In this document: in pieces, positions 1-8,931 of the stretch | Numbering within the stretch: the stretch's first letter is position 1 | How the letters are laid out: each line of letters begins with the position of its first letter | Assembly: GCA_019264575.1 (NCBI GenBank) | Contig: JAHUZV010000002.1 | Location: 1 to 64,000 of the forward strand | From: Vulcanococcus sp. | GTDB taxonomy: Bacteria; Cyanobacteriota; Cyanobacteriia; PCC-6307; Cyanobiaceae | Direction of reading: 5' to 3' | DNA: 64,000 nucleotides | Position numbers and translations under genes: made by a program | The notes under the pieces: generated by a model | What the model was told of the DNA's origin: nothing | The model's database searches: none | The model's input: only the letters and a program-made list of their open reading frames with translations

Positions 1-140
1 CAGCCACCCAGCGCCAGGTAGGCGGTGGGGAACAGGAGCAGACCCGACCACCCGACAAAAACGAAGCGGTCGCGCTTGAGCCAGTCATCGAGGACGTCAA
101 ACCATCCCCGCTGCGGCGCGCGCCCTACAGCGATCGTCAT
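1..140 (-). CDS. psbD: Photosystem II D2 protein, N-terminal part (runs off the left edge)
   Basis: Reads leftward from an ATG at 140. The 46 visible codons give the D2 N-terminus: a short basic stromal leader ([20 protein letters not shown]) followed by the start of the first membrane helix ([22 protein letters not shown]). D2 is one of the two reaction-centre core subunits of photosystem II in the thylakoid membrane and binds P680 chlorophylls, pheophytin and QA. The rest of the gene lies outside the window. It is divergent from ycf4, with 185 bases between the two starts, so its promoter must lie there. Identification is by recognition of the highly conserved N-terminus. Confidence 0.95.
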   Translation of the reverse strand, partial: MTIAVGRAPQRGWFDVLDDWLKRDRFVFVGWSGLLLFPTAYLALGG

Positions 141-325
141 GGGTGGGAAAAACCGCGGGCTGTGGGTTACCGGGGGATCGTAACAACGTTGATCCGCACT
201 GCGAGGCGGGTTTTGACGGCCTGACACGGCCCGTCACCATTGCGTTTTGGGTATTTGTGCTCAGGCCTGGGCCAGGCCGGTTGGCGGGCGCGCCAAGATG
301 GCAGGCCCCCGGTTGTTCCGCCCAT

Positions 326-892
326 ATGGCCTCGGCATCCGCAGCAAAGGCTGCCTCGTCTTCCGCGTTGCTGGAGCAGGACGTGCTGGGCTCCCGCCGC
401 CTCTCCAATGTGTTGGTGGCGGCTGTGGTGAGCACCGGCGGTCTGGGCTTTCTGCTCACCAGCGCCTCGAGCTACCTCGGCACCGATCTGCTGCCCATCG
501 GTCACCCCGCTGCCCTGAGCTGGGTGCCGCAGGGCTTGGTGATGGGCCTCTACGGCATCGCCGCTGCGTTGCTCTCGACCTATCTATGGACCGTGATCGC
601 CCTCGATGTGGGCTCCGGCGCCAACCGTTTCGATAAAACCGCCGGCACCCTCACCGTGACCCGGCGCGGTTTCCGCCAGCTGATCAGCGTCACCACCCCC
701 CTCAAAGACATCCAGGCCGTGAAGGTGGATGTGCGCGACGGCCTCAACCCCCGCCGCCGCCTCGCTCTGCGCGTGCAGGGTCGCCGCGATCTACCTCTCA
801 CCCGTGTGGGTGAGCCGATGCCCCTGGCCGACCTTGAGCGCGGTGGCGCCGAACTGGCCCGCTTCCTCGGTGTTCCCCTCGAGGGCGTTTGA
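326..892 (+). CDS. ycf4: Photosystem I assembly protein Ycf4
   Basis: 188 residues, the usual Ycf4 size. Ycf4 is a thylakoid membrane protein that helps assemble photosystem I. Two membrane helices are visible (about residues 27-50 and 68-95). A soluble C-terminal domain follows, with the family-typical stretch [18 protein letters not shown] and the [17 protein letters not shown] region. I chose the ATG at 326 because the upstream extension of the frame is low-complexity and does not resemble the family. Its stop overlaps the region of the next start at 889/895, so it is probably co-transcribed with the following cyclophilin gene. Confidence 0.93.
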   Translation: MASASAAKAASSSALLEQDVLGSRRLSNVLVAAVVSTGGLGFLLTSASSYLGTDLLPIGHPAALSWVPQGLVMGLYGIAAALLSTYLWTVIALDVGSGANRFDKTAGTLTVTRRGFRQLISVTTPLKDIQAVKVDVRDGLNPRRRLALRVQGRRDLPLTRVGEPMPLADLERGGAELARFLGVPLEGV

Positions 893-894
893 GC

Positions 895-1632
895 ATGACC
901 TCACTCCGCATGACCTCGTTGCGCTCGAGCTCGCTGCGCAGCCTGCTGCTGGCCCTCCTGCTCGTGCTCAGCCCGCTCGGGCCTGTGGCCTGCGCCGCGC
1001 CTGGGCCTTCCACCAGCTTTGGTTGCGGCACCTCGGGTGTTCCGTGCCTCAAGGGCACGGCCCTGGTGGAGCTCACCACCAGTAAAGGAACCGTGGAGCT
1101 CAGCCTTGATGGCAGCGCCGCTCCGCTCACCGCCGGCAACTTCGTGGATCTGGTGCGCCGCGGCACCTACAACGGCACCCTCTTCCACCGGGTGGTGAAA
1201 GAGCCCATTCCGTTTGTGGTGCAGGGAGGTGATCCCCAGAGCTCCAACCCCAACACGCCGGTGGATCTGCTCGGCACCGGCAGTTTTGTGGATCCCACCA
1301 CCGGACAGCCGCGCCTGATTCCGCTTGAGCTCTTCCTCGAGGGAGACAGCAGCCCCCGCTACGGCGAGATCACCGTTGGTCCCGGTCAGGCGGAGAAGCT
1401 GAAGCTGCAGCACCAGCGCGGAGCCCTGGCGATGGCCCGTTCCAACGATCCCAACTCCGCCAGCGCGCAGTTCTATATCGCCCTAAGGGCCCTGCCTGAG
1501 CTGGATGGCCGTTATGCCGTGTTTGGCCGGGTGACCAAAGGCATGGATGTGGTGGATCGGATCAGCCAGGGCGACAAGCTGATCAGCGCCAAGGTGCTGC
1601 AAGGCGGCACCCTGGTGCAGGACGCCAAGTAG
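895..1632 (+). CDS. Exported cyclophilin-type peptidyl-prolyl cis-trans isomerase
   Basis: About 245 residues from the ATG at 895; a TTG at 889 overlapping the ycf4 stop is an alternative. The N-terminus is a strong Sec signal (leucine-rich core LLLALLLVLSPLGPVACAA), so the enzyme should act in the periplasm or lumen. The mature part is a cyclophilin domain with the hallmark NGTLFHRVV, an FVVQGGDP segment and a SAQFYIAL segment. It catalyses proline isomerisation during folding of exported proteins. The cysteine at the end of the signal core sits in a poor lipobox (PVAC), so lipidation is possible but not supported. It lies directly behind ycf4. Confidence 0.88.
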   Translation: MTSLRMTSLRSSSLRSLLLALLLVLSPLGPVACAAPGPSTSFGCGTSGVPCLKGTALVELTTSKGTVELSLDGSAAPLTAGNFVDLVRRGTYNGTLFHRVVKEPIPFVVQGGDPQSSNPNTPVDLLGTGSFVDPTTGQPRLIPLELFLEGDSSPRYGEITVGPGQAEKLKLQHQRGALAMARSNDPNSASAQFYIALRALPELDGRYAVFGRVTKGMDVVDRISQGDKLISAKVLQGGTLVQDAK

Positions 1633-1662
1633 AGCCCTCGTCGGTAAGCGATGCGTGTCGGC

Positions 1663-2193
1663 TCAGGCCGGCACGCGCTTCTCGAGGCTGGTGACCTTCA
1701 AATACGGGGTACTCACGCCGGAGGCGCGCTCCAGGGAGATCCGGCCGGTGCGGGCAATCTCGAGGATCCCGTAGGGCTCGAGCACGTTTTCAAGCGCCAC
1801 GAGTTTGCCGGGATCGCCCACCACTTCCACGGTGAGGGCTTCGCTGCCCAGATCCACCACACGGGCGCGGAACACCTGCACCAGATCGAGGATGGCGGCC
1901 CGCTGACTTTCCGGTGCCGACACCTTCACCAGCATCAGCTCCCGCTCCACGGCGGGAATGCGGGTGAGGTCGGTGACCTCCAGCACGTTGATCAGCTTGT
2001 CGAGCTGCTTGCTCATCTGAGCCAGGGTGCGCTCATCACCCTCCACCACCATCGTGAGCCGGGACACGCCGCTGCGCTCGGCAGGCCCGACGGCCAGGCT
2101 CTCGATGTTGAAACCACGGCGGGCGAACAGGCCGGAGATGCGGCTCAGCACGCCCGATTCGTCTTCCACCAGCACCGACAGGGTGTGCTTCAT
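1663..2193 (-). CDS. ilvN: Acetolactate synthase small (regulatory) subunit
   Basis: 176 residues, typical for IlvN/IlvH. The N-terminal ACT domain (residues about 1-75, beginning [19 protein letters not shown]) binds valine and gives feedback control. The C-terminal half ([11 protein letters not shown] onward) is the conserved ALS_ss_C domain. The subunit activates the catalytic IlvB/IlvG subunit, the first common step of valine, leucine and isoleucine synthesis. The start overlaps the stop of the upstream hydrolase (ATGA at 2190-2193), so the two are translationally coupled. No catalytic subunit gene is in the window. Confidence 0.94.
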   Translation of the reverse strand: MKHTLSVLVEDESGVLSRISGLFARRGFNIESLAVGPAERSGVSRLTMVVEGDERTLAQMSKQLDKLINVLEVTDLTRIPAVERELMLVKVSAPESQRAAILDLVQVFRARVVDLGSEALTVEVVGDPGKLVALENVLEPYGILEIARTGRISLERASGVSTPYLKVTSLEKRVPA

Positions 2194-3176
2194 GCCCAGG
2201 GCTGTTCGTGTGGCTGACGTGTGCCCAAATTACGCGCAAGCCAACCCAGCACGTGGTGGTTGAACAGTTCGGGCCGCTCATCGTGGGGGCAATGGCCGAG
2301 CCTGGGCAGCAGTTGCAGCTCCAGATCGCCTTTGTGGCGGTGCAGGCGCTCGCTGATCTGGGGCGGCACCAGCCGGTCGTGGCTGCCCCAGAGCACCAGC
2401 AGCGGCTGACGCATCTGCTCCAGCAGCACCGCCGCCGTGGCGCCATGGGGCCGCAAGGCCATGCCGATGCTCATGGCCCGCAGCGCCCGCGCCGCCCGCG
2501 GCCGCAGCGCTGGGCGGGCGATCAGGCGGCGCAGTTCGCGGTCTACCGCCCGCTGGTCGCTGTAGGCGCTGCGCAGGCCCAGATCCAAAAGCGGCGTGCG
2601 GGCGATCAGGGGCACCAGCAGCTCCAGGGGCAGCAGGCGGCAGAGCACCACCACCAGCTGGCGTTTGGCCTGCCGGCGCCAGGGGCGCCGCCGCCGCCGA
2701 AGCGGCATCAGCAGGGTGGGATCGGGCAGCGGCGCCGCCACCACGCCGTGCACCCACACCGGGAAGAACACCGCACAGGTGATCGCCACAAGGCTGCCGA
2801 GGGAATTGCCCACCAACACCGCCGGGCCCTGCACCACCTGCTCGAGAAACCCCTGCAGCTGCCGTGCCCAGAGCCGGTTATCGAGCGGGCGATCGGGCCG
2901 GTGGCCGGGCTGGCTCGAAGCTCCGAAGCCCACCAGATCAATCGCGTACACGCACCAGCCGGCCGCCGCCAGCTCCCCGGCGTTGTGGCGCCAGTGGCCG
3001 CTGGCCGCGCCGAAGCCATGGATCAGCACCAGGGCGGGATGGTTACGGTCGCCCAGCATCCGCCAATGGCAGGTGTGCTCTTGCCACTGCCAACTGCCGT
3101 GCTCACCCCACTGTGCCCCTGCGGGGGCAGGCTGGGGGGCTGACACAGAGGCTTGGAAAGCGGTGGTGGCCGACAC
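2190..3176 (-). CDS. Alpha/beta-hydrolase fold protein
   Basis: 328 residues. The fold is shown by [14 protein letters not shown] (oxyanion region, about residues 49-62), the nucleophile elbow GNSLGS with Ser125, an acid-loop segment [13 protein letters not shown], and a late histidine in [11 protein letters not shown]. The triad therefore looks complete and the protein is probably an active hydrolase, but the substrate cannot be read from sequence. An internal basic, Arg-rich cap segment ([15 protein letters not shown]) is unusual. The start is a GTG at 3176, and its first bases overlap the divergently transcribed trm1 start. It couples to ilvN downstream through an ATGA overlap. Confidence 0.82.
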   Translation of the reverse strand: MSATTAFQASVSAPQPAPAGAQWGEHGSWQWQEHTCHWRMLGDRNHPALVLIHGFGAASGHWRHNAGELAAAGWCVYAIDLVGFGASSQPGHRPDRPLDNRLWARQLQGFLEQVVQGPAVLVGNSLGSLVAITCAVFFPVWVHGVVAAPLPDPTLLMPLRRRRRPWRRQAKRQLVVVLCRLLPLELLVPLIARTPLLDLGLRSAYSDQRAVDRELRRLIARPALRPRAARALRAMSIGMALRPHGATAAVLLEQMRQPLLVLWGSHDRLVPPQISERLHRHKGDLELQLLPRLGHCPHDERPELFNHHVLGWLARNLGTRQPHEQPWA

Positions 3177-4368
3177 GGCGAAGCTCTCTGGGCAGGCGGA
3201 TGGCGGCGCTGCTGCAGCAGCGGGCTCCCTTCACTATTGCGAAGGTGCCGCGGCGCTGCAGCTCGGCGCCGGCTTCTTTCGGCCGGAATCCCGCCCATCC
3301 CGTGATCTGGGCGTGTTGCTGGCGGCGTTGCTGGCCCGCGGCGAACTAGAGCTTGCGCAGCCCCTGGCGGTGCTCGATCTGATGGCGGGCTGCGGCATTC
3401 GCGCCCTGCGCTACGGCCTCGAAGCCGGCGCCAGCGCCGTGTGGGCCAACGATGCCGATGCCGATCGGCTGCCTGTGCTCCAGGGCAACCTTGTGCCGCT
3501 TGAGGCCGCCGCAACACCTCTGGAGATCACGGCCCACACGGCGCAGAAGCTGCTGGCGGGCTGCCTGCTGGAGGAGCGCCGCTTCGGCTTGATTGATCTC
3601 GATGCCTTCGGCTGCCCCACGGCTCTGGTGCCCGCCGCCCTGGAGGCGCTGCAGTTTGAAGGGGTGCTCTATCTGGCCAGCACCGATGGCCGCTCCCCCA
3701 CCGGCCACGACCGCTCCGCTGCGATTCGCTCCCTCGGGGCGGCTGCCCGGGCCCATCCCGCCAGTTGGGAGTTGGCGCTGCGCCTGCAGATCGCCGTGGT
3801 GGCCCGCGCGGCCTGGGCCATGGGCCGGGGCATTCGGCCGCTGTTCAGCTTCAGCGAGGGGCGCACCTTTCGCACGGCGATTCAGTTGCAGCGCCGCGCG
3901 GATGCCCGCCAAGAGCGTCAATTGGGCCTGCTGGCCCACTGCCATGCCTGCGGCGAGCAGCTCGAGCAGAGCCTGCTGCAGCTGCGGCAGTGGCCCGCCT
4001 GCGCGTGCGCCGGTGAACCGCCGCCGCTGGCTGTTTCAGGCCCGCTGTGGCTGGGGCCGTTGCAGCACGCCCCCACGCTGGCGGCGATGCAGCAGCTGGC
4101 GTTGCAGCTGCCGGCCGGCCGTGTGGCCCGCAGCAGTGAGCGCCTGCTGGCGCGCTTGCTCGCCGATCCCGGCCTGCCGGCGCGGTGCTGGTCCAGCGCG
4201 GAGGTGGGGCGGCGCCTGGGCGGGGGGCCTCCTGCCACCCAGGCGTTGCTGCAGGCCCTTGAGGCCGAGGGCTACACGGCCCTACGTTCCGGCGTGATGG
4301 ATGGAATGTTTCGCTGCAATGCCCCCTGGCCTCGGCTGTTGGAGCTGGCGGCTGCGCTAAACAGGTAG
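3163..4368 (+). CDS. trm1: tRNA (guanine(26)-N2) dimethyltransferase, Trm1 type
   Basis: About 401 residues from a GTG at 3163 (or 3166); no ATG fits ahead of the conserved N-terminus. An EGAAALQLGAGFFRP segment matches the start of Trm1. SAM motif I (DLMAGCGIR, residues about 72-80) and the catalytic DLDAFGCP loop follow. A C-terminal part has a CHACG cysteine pair and an HTH-like end. Trm1 methylates G26 of tRNA using S-adenosylmethionine and is typical of archaea and eukaryotes. Among bacteria it is known from few lineages, including cyanobacteria and Aquifex. Its first bases overlap the divergent hydrolase gene, so each promoter must lie inside the other gene. petM follows after 18 bases. 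Confidence 0.88.
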   Translation: MVADTAKLSGQADGGAAAAAGSLHYCEGAAALQLGAGFFRPESRPSRDLGVLLAALLARGELELAQPLAVLDLMAGCGIRALRYGLEAGASAVWANDADADRLPVLQGNLVPLEAAATPLEITAHTAQKLLAGCLLEERRFGLIDLDAFGCPTALVPAALEALQFEGVLYLASTDGRSPTGHDRSAAIRSLGAAARAHPASWELALRLQIAVVARAAWAMGRGIRPLFSFSEGRTFRTAIQLQRRADARQERQLGLLAHCHACGEQLEQSLLQLRQWPACACAGEPPPLAVSGPLWLGPLQHAPTLAAMQQLALQLPAGRVARSSERLLARLLADPGLPARCWSSAEVGRRLGGGPPATQALLQALEAEGYTALRSGVMDGMFRCNAPWPRLLELAAALNR

Positions 4369-4386
4369 CCGTTACGCCACCTGGCT

Positions 4387-4488
4387 ATGGCCTCGGAGAT
4401 CTTCGGCACTGCAGCGTTGTTCTGGGTTCTGATCCCCATTGGCCTGGCAGGCGGTGCGCTGCTGCTCAAGCTCCAAGGCGATAACTGA
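4387..4488 (+). CDS. petM: Cytochrome b6f complex subunit VII
   Basis: A 33-residue protein with one hydrophobic helix: a [20 protein letters not shown] start, then [13 protein letters not shown]. This is nearly the textbook PetM sequence. PetM is a small single-helix subunit of the cytochrome b6f complex in the thylakoid membrane and helps stabilise the complex. The ATG at 4387 lies 18 bases after the trm1 stop. Too short for normal ORF cut-offs, it is recognised by its motif. Confidence 0.93.
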   Translation: MASEIFGTAALFWVLIPIGLAGGALLLKLQGDN

Positions 4489-4558
4489 GCCCGAGCGATT
4501 GCTTTGAGCGCGACCCAGCAGGCACACCTCTAGGCTCGTGCCTCGCTGAACAAGCCTC

Positions 4559-5521
4559 ATGCAGGTGCTGGTGATCGGTGCTACGGGCACGCTGGGCAGG
4601 CAGATCGCCCGCCAGGCCCTTGATGCCGGCCACCAGGTGCGCTGCATGGTGCGCTCACCCCGCAAAGCTTCCTTTCTGCAGGAGTGGGGCTGCGAGCTCA
4701 CCCGCGGCGATTTGCTCGAGCCCGACAGCCTCGATTACGCCCTGGAAGGCCAAGAGGCCGTGATCGATGCCGCCACGGCGCGCGCCAACGATCCGGGCAG
4801 CAGCTACGACACCGACTGGACCGGCAAGCTCAACCTGCTCAACGCCTGCGAGCGCTCCGGCGTGAAGCGCTTTGTGTTCGTGTCGCTTCTCGGAGCAGAG
4901 AAGCACCGCGACGTGCCGTTGATGGATATCAAGTACTGCACCGAGCAGGCGTTGATTCAGTCGGACTTCGATTACACGATCCTGCGCTGCGTGGCCTTTA
5001 TGCAGGGTTTGATCAGCCAGATCGCGATTCCGGTTCTGGAAAACCAAACGGTGTGGGTGAGCGGAACGCCCACGCCGATCGCCTACATGAATACGCAGGA
5101 TGTGGCGCGTTTTGCGGTGGCGGCCCTCAGCCGCAGCGAAACGATTCGCAAGGCCCTGCCGGTGGTGGGTCCTCGCGCCTGGAGCACCGGCGAGATCACT
5201 CAGCTGTGCGAGAAGTTCTGCAGCAAGAGCGCCCGCGTGTTCCGGGTGCGGCCCTTCCTGCTGCGCCTGATGCAGGGCGTTGCCTCATTCTTTGAGCCGG
5301 CGGTGAATGTGGCCGAGCGCCTTTCCTTCGACAAGGTGATCGGTGGCGGCACTCCCCTCGATGCACCGATGGAGGAGAGCTACGCCGCTTTTGGCCTCGA
5401 TCAGGCCGACACCACGAGCCTCGAGAGCTACCTGCGCGAGTACTACGACACCATCCTCAAGCGCCTGCGCGAGATGGAGGCCGATCTCGACAAAGACGCC
5501 AAGAAGAAGCTGCCCTTCTGA
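4559..5521 (+). CDS. ycf39: Ycf39/HCF244-like NAD(P)-binding PSII assembly factor
   Basis: 320 residues, an atypical short-chain-dehydrogenase / NmrA fold. The nucleotide-binding GATGTLG is at residues 8-14, ending the first beta strand (MQVLVIG). Further family features are YCTEQALIQSDFDYTILR and a Lys/Glu-rich C-terminal helix. The plant orthologue HCF244 and cyanobacterial Ycf39 support early PSII assembly (D1 synthesis, chlorophyll delivery with HliD-type proteins). The order petM-ycf39 is sensible for a photosynthesis-assembly group with the psbD/ycf4 genes upstream. The catalytic tyrosine triad of classical SDRs is not obvious, as expected for this group. Confidence 0.92.
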   Translation: MQVLVIGATGTLGRQIARQALDAGHQVRCMVRSPRKASFLQEWGCELTRGDLLEPDSLDYALEGQEAVIDAATARANDPGSSYDTDWTGKLNLLNACERSGVKRFVFVSLLGAEKHRDVPLMDIKYCTEQALIQSDFDYTILRCVAFMQGLISQIAIPVLENQTVWVSGTPTPIAYMNTQDVARFAVAALSRSETIRKALPVVGPRAWSTGEITQLCEKFCSKSARVFRVRPFLLRLMQGVASFFEPAVNVAERLSFDKVIGGGTPLDAPMEESYAAFGLDQADTTSLESYLREYYDTILKRLREMEADLDKDAKKKLPF

Positions 5522-5597
5522 GGGATTTCACGGATGGCACCCGCTGTGGTGCGCCTGTACTATTGAATGGAGTGATGGCGCCGGCGGCGCAGTGGAT

Positions 5598-5813
5598 ATG
5601 GGCATTGCGCAGACCAAGAACCTGCAACGTCGCCTCGGCGTGCTGGAGCAAGAAGCGGTTGAGGAGATCACCCGCGCTTGCGGTAATGAGCTTTGGCAGA
5701 GCGTGGGCTTCGATGCGCTCGACAGCCTCACCGATTCCGATCGCCGCGCCAGGGCCAACTACTACTACGGGCAGTTGCAGGTGGTGCGTGAACTTAAGGA
5801 CGCGCTCGGCTGA
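5598..5813 (+). CDS. Conserved cyanobacterial hypothetical protein (71 aa)
   Basis: 71 residues from the ATG at 5598; a GTG two codons upstream is an alternative. The protein is soluble, acidic and predicted mostly helical (NLQRRLGVLEQEAVEEITRA onward), ending in a charged helix (YYYGQLQVVRELKDALG). There are no catalytic or metal motifs. A promoter-like TGTACTAT lies at about 5557-5564, roughly 35 bases before the ATG. I do not recognise a function. The good codon use, the spacing after ycf39 and the non-random composition support it being real. It ends 13 bases before the convergent pseudouridine synthase. Confidence 0.65.
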   Translation: MGIAQTKNLQRRLGVLEQEAVEEITRACGNELWQSVGFDALDSLTDSDRRARANYYYGQLQVVRELKDALG

Positions 5814-5825
5814 AGCCAAGCCGCC

Positions 5826-6503
5826 TTACCCGCCGCCCCCGCCCTGGCCGGATTTCCCGCCGCCCGCTCGGCCTCCCCGTCCAGGGGAGCGTCGCAGCAG
5901 CCCCTGAAGGCGGCTTTCTTCCTGTGGCGACACCGCGCGCCATTGGCCAGGCGCCAAGCCCTCGAGGCTCAGTGGGGCTTCGCCATCCATCAGATCGATG
6001 GCCACCCGCAGCAATCTCAGGGTGGGGAGCCCCACGGCGGCTGTCATCCGCCGCACCTGGCGGTTGCGGCCTTCCCGCAGCTCGATCGCCAGCCAACTGG
6101 TGGGGATCTCCTTGCGTTCGCGGATGGGGGGATTGCGGGGCGGTAAGCCCGGTTCGGCGATCGAGCTGGCTCGGGCCGGCAGGGTGCGCTGCCCCTGAAT
6201 CACCAGGCCTTGCTCGAGCTGCTGCAACTGCTCGGGGGTGGCGATGCCTTCCACCTGCACCCAGTAGCGGCGCCAGTGGCCCCAAGCTGGATCGGTGAGC
6301 CGCTGCTGCAGGCGCCCGTTGGCGGTGAGCAACAGCAGCCCTTCACTGTCGGCATCAAGCCGGCCAGCGGCGTAAACATCGGGAACGGGAATGTGCTCCG
6401 CCAGGCACCCCCAGCGGCTGCCCGGCTCGGGGGTGAATTGGCTCAGCACCCCGTAGGGCTTGTGGAACAGCAGCGTGCTCAGGAGGCCTGGCGAGCGCGC
6501 CAC
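5826..6503 (-). CDS. rRNA pseudouridine synthase, RluE/RsuA family
   Basis: 225 residues from a GTG at 6503. The frame stays open upstream to 6755, but that part overlaps infA and is not family-like. The catalytic motif [14 protein letters not shown] holds the active-site aspartate, and the C-terminal [10 protein letters not shown] motif is present. No S4 domain is seen, as in RluE (23S rRNA U2457 in E. coli). It converts a specific rRNA uridine to pseudouridine. The C-terminus is an unusual Gly/Arg-rich tail ([18 protein letters not shown]) that may add RNA affinity. The exact rRNA site and start codon are uncertain. Confidence 0.85.
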   Translation of the reverse strand: MARSPGLLSTLLFHKPYGVLSQFTPEPGSRWGCLAEHIPVPDVYAAGRLDADSEGLLLLTANGRLQQRLTDPAWGHWRRYWVQVEGIATPEQLQQLEQGLVIQGQRTLPARASSIAEPGLPPRNPPIRERKEIPTSWLAIELREGRNRQVRRMTAAVGLPTLRLLRVAIDLMDGEAPLSLEGLAPGQWRAVSPQEESRLQGLLRRSPGRGGRAGGGKSGQGGGGG

Positions 6504-6568
6504 AGGTTCACCACTCCAATCGAAATCAGCAGCAGGCCCAGATCCATCGTCACAGGAGGCAGGACCAT
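6479..6568 (-). CDS. Candidate 29-residue single-helix membrane peptide (tentative)
   Basis: A short ORF with an ATG at 6568 (second in-frame ATG at 6547) encodes a hydrophobic helix, [18 protein letters not shown], with a basic C-terminal end. This resembles tiny photosynthetic membrane subunits in architecture, but I cannot match it to a known one. It overlaps the first codons of the pseudouridine synthase gene in another frame, so it could instead be a leader peptide or chance. Only cross-species conservation would decide. Confidence 0.25.
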   Translation of the reverse strand: MVLPPVTMDLGLLLISIGVVNLWRARQAS

Positions 6569-6671
6569 CGAAAACCTTGGCTCGGTTGGGGTTTGTGAGC
6601 GCCGACCCTAGCGGTTTAAGGGCGCGAACTAGACTGATCCAAGCAGTACGACTTTTCAGCGGCAGCGACGC

Positions 6672-6941
6672 ATGATCGAGACCTCCGGCGTGATCGAGAA
6701 GGAGCAGGGCAACGGGTTCTACCTGGTCACCCTCGAGCAGCCCGCAGGCCACCAATGCCTCTGCCGGGCTGCTGGAAAGCTCACCAAGTTCCGCATCAAG
6801 CTGCTCGCCGGTGACAAGGTGCTGGTGGAGATCAGCCCCTACGACCTCAGCCGCGGCCGCATCACCTACCGCGAGCGCAACGCCGCTGCCGGCGGACCTC
6901 GCCCCGGTGGCAACCGCCCTGGTGGTCCCCGTCGCCGCTGA
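6672..6941 (+). CDS. infA: Translation initiation factor IF-1
   Basis: 89 residues. The S1/OB-fold core (residues about 1-70) has the family strands [21 protein letters not shown] and [23 protein letters not shown]-1 occupies the 30S A site during initiation. Compared with the usual 72 residues there is an extra Gly/Pro/Arg-rich tail ([16 protein letters not shown]), which looks like an RNA-binding extension. The gene is followed 40 bases later by a strong intrinsic terminator. It is divergent from the pseudouridine synthase. Confidence 0.93.
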   Translation: MIETSGVIEKEQGNGFYLVTLEQPAGHQCLCRAAGKLTKFRIKLLAGDKVLVEISPYDLSRGRITYRERNAAAGGPRPGGNRPGGPRRR

Positions 6942-6981
6942 TCGTCAACGCTTCAGGCCGGGCTTGAGCCAAGCCATCTTG

Positions 6982-7014
6982 AAAAGCCCCGGGAGCGAAT
7001 CCCGGGGCTTTTTT
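6982..7014. terminator. Intrinsic terminator between infA and NTRC (probably bidirectional)
   Basis: A 13-base-pair perfect inverted repeat: AAAAGCCCCGGGA, loop GCGAA, TCCCGGGGCTTTT, then two more T. The A-run on one side and T-run on the other would terminate both convergent transcripts. It lies 40 bases after the infA stop and 32 bases beyond the NTRC stop. Confidence 0.9.
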
Positions 7015-7045
7015 GTTGGGGCGCTTGCTGAGCCTCGGCTCCCCC

Positions 7046-8449
7046 TCAGGCAACGGCGGCGCCGAGGAGCTGCTCGATGGCTGCCTTGAACTCGCTGCGT
7101 TGCTTCACGCCGCGGAACTGCTGCTTCAGTTCCTTTTGGAAGAACAGTTGCACGGTAGGGGTACCGCTCACGCCCGCCTGCTGGGCAATCTCCTGATCGG
7201 CTTCGATGTCGATCTCCACGCCCTGGGCGCGGCCGCCGAGCTCATCGAGCACGCGCTTGAGCTGCGGCTTGAGCACGTGGCAGGGGCCGCAGGTGGGGGA
7301 GGTGTACACCACCAGCAGGGGCTTTTCGCTGTCGTGATACAGCTTGCGTAGGGCATAGCCGCCCTTCTGCCACAGGGCGTTGGGGTCGAAATTGGCTTCA
7401 TCGCTCACGGCGGTGCGCTGCACTTCACCCACCTCGGCGGGATCCACGGGGTCTTGGCTCACGGTCACGGCCAGGTCGTGATGGGTGAGCCAGCGCTCGG
7501 CCGCCAGGGCTGCCTGGCAGCCGCTACCGGCGGCAGTGATGCCTTGACGCCATTCCGCATCCGCCACATCGCCTGCGGCGAACACGCCCTCCAGGCTGGT
7601 TTCGGGCCGGCCGGGCTTGGTCACCAGGTAGCCGTGGCTATCAACCTCCAGCTGGCCGCGCACCAGGCGGGTGTTGGGGGTGTGGCCAATGGCGTAGAAG
7701 AGGCCGCGCACAGGCACCTGCTCGGAGCCGCCGCTGCCGTCGGTAGCCACCAGATCGATGGCCTCCATCCAATCGCCGCCGCTGCAATCGCGGATCTGGC
7801 GGTTCCAGTGCACGGTGATATTCGGGTTGGCCAGCACCCGATCAGCCATTGCTTTGCTGGCCCGCAGCTGGCTAGAGCGCACCACCAGGTGCACGCGGCT
7901 GCCGTATTTGGTGAGGTACACGGCCTCCTCGCAGGCGGAGTCGCCGCCACCCACCACCGCCAGCTCCTCGTTGCGGAACTGCGGCGGGGCGCCATCGCAG
8001 TTGGCGCAGGCACTGATGCCCGCATTCCAGAAGCGCTCTTCGCTGGGCAGGCCGAGGCGGTTGGCGCTGGCGCCCGTGGCCAAGATCACCGACTGGGCCT
8101 CAATGGTTTGACCGTCGACCTGGATGCGGAAGGGGCGCTGCGAGAGGTCGATGCTGTCGGCGTCTGCCTCCACCAGGCGGGTGCCCCAGCGCACGGCCTG
8201 GGCCTTGAGCCGATCCATCAGATCCGGGCCGAGGATGCCGTCGGGGAAGCCGGGGAAGTTCTCCACGTGGGTGGTGGTCATCAGCTGACCACCGGGAATG
8301 CCGCCGTCCTGGAAGCCTGTGATCACCACCGGCCGCAGGTTGGCGCGGGCGGCATAGATGGCCGCGGTGTAGCCGGCCGGGCCCGAGCCCACGATCACCA
8401 CGTTTTCAATGGAAGCGCCCGTCGCGGCGCTGGCAGTGGCTTCAGTCAC
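7046..8449 (-). CDS. ntrC: NADPH-thioredoxin reductase C (TrxR-Trx fusion)
   Basis: 467 residues: a flavin thioredoxin reductase (about 1-330) fused by a linker to a thioredoxin domain (about 355-467). Visible motifs are FAD-binding GSGPAGY (21-27), NADPH-binding [14 protein letters not shown]-binding [10 protein letters not shown], the reductase disulfide CANC (148-151) and the thioredoxin CGPC (387-390). NTRC passes electrons from NADPH to 2-Cys peroxiredoxin and tunes chloroplast/cyanobacterial redox control, mainly in darkness or stress. The reductase site is CANC, where most bacterial TrxR have CATC. Despite the symbol it is unrelated to the nitrogen regulator NtrC. Confidence 0.94.
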   Translation of the reverse strand: MTEATASAATGASIENVVIVGSGPAGYTAAIYAARANLRPVVITGFQDGGIPGGQLMTTTHVENFPGFPDGILGPDLMDRLKAQAVRWGTRLVEADADSIDLSQRPFRIQVDGQTIEAQSVILATGASANRLGLPSEERFWNAGISACANCDGAPPQFRNEELAVVGGGDSACEEAVYLTKYGSRVHLVVRSSQLRASKAMADRVLANPNITVHWNRQIRDCSGGDWMEAIDLVATDGSGGSEQVPVRGLFYAIGHTPNTRLVRGQLEVDSHGYLVTKPGRPETSLEGVFAAGDVADAEWRQGITAAGSGCQAALAAERWLTHHDLAVTVSQDPVDPAEVGEVQRTAVSDEANFDPNALWQKGGYALRKLYHDSEKPLLVVYTSPTCGPCHVLKPQLKRVLDELGGRAQGVEIDIEADQEIAQQAGVSGTPTVQLFFQKELKQQFRGVKQRSEFKAAIEQLLGAAVA

Positions 8450-8591
8450 GGCTTAAGCGGATCGACTTCGCTTTAGAGCGTAGCGCCGCTCCTCCGGCGT
8501 TGGCGGTGCGCGGAAGCCGTCTTGGATTGGTGCTCAAAAAGGTTGACGCCCGGCCTGTTTGACGCCCCAGGAAAAACGCTTTAGGTTTTCT

Positions 8592-8837
8592 TCAGATTTC
8601 CAGGAGTCCGTCGCTCTCGCTGTTGTCGCTTGATTTCTTCAGTTCGTTGAAGTCAGGAACCATCAGAACCTGCTCGGCCATCAGTTCAGGGTGCTGGTCC
8701 ACGCAGAGGATCCATTCCCTGAATTCTTCGGTGAGCGCATAGCTGTCTTCATAGCGCTCGCGGTCGTCGAGGCTTGCGATGCGGGCGGCCGACCAGTTGA
8801 TGGCAACGGTGAGACGACGCTGGATGGAGCCTTTCAT
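8592..8837 (-). CDS. Conserved picocyanobacterial hypothetical protein (81 aa)
   Basis: 81 residues from an ATG at 8837; the frame extends to 8921, but the added part is Arg/Cys-rich and less plausible. The protein is soluble and helical with acidic patches: a basic start (MKGSIQRRLTVAINWSAARI), then DDRERYEDSYALTEEFREW, and a C-terminal Ser/Asp/Glu tail. No known domain is recognised. It sits between NTRC and a helicase on the same strand, 94 bases from the helicase stop. Function unknown. Confidence 0.6.
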   Translation of the reverse strand: MKGSIQRRLTVAINWSAARIASLDDRERYEDSYALTEEFREWILCVDQHPELMAEQVLMVPDFNELKKSSDNSESDGLLEI

Positions 8838-8931
8838 GGGTGTCCCGCGATCGCACCACGCTGGTCGGCCGATGGCCCCATTTGGGTGCGCTTTCGCACA
8901 ACGTCGCACTTTTTGCCGCAATCGAATGTAT

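Noticed and set aside
7454..8476. Long open plus-strand frame antisense to NTRC
   Set aside because: Gln/His/Ala/Gly-rich shadow typical of GC-rich antisense frames; the minus strand has clear TrxR and Trx motifs.
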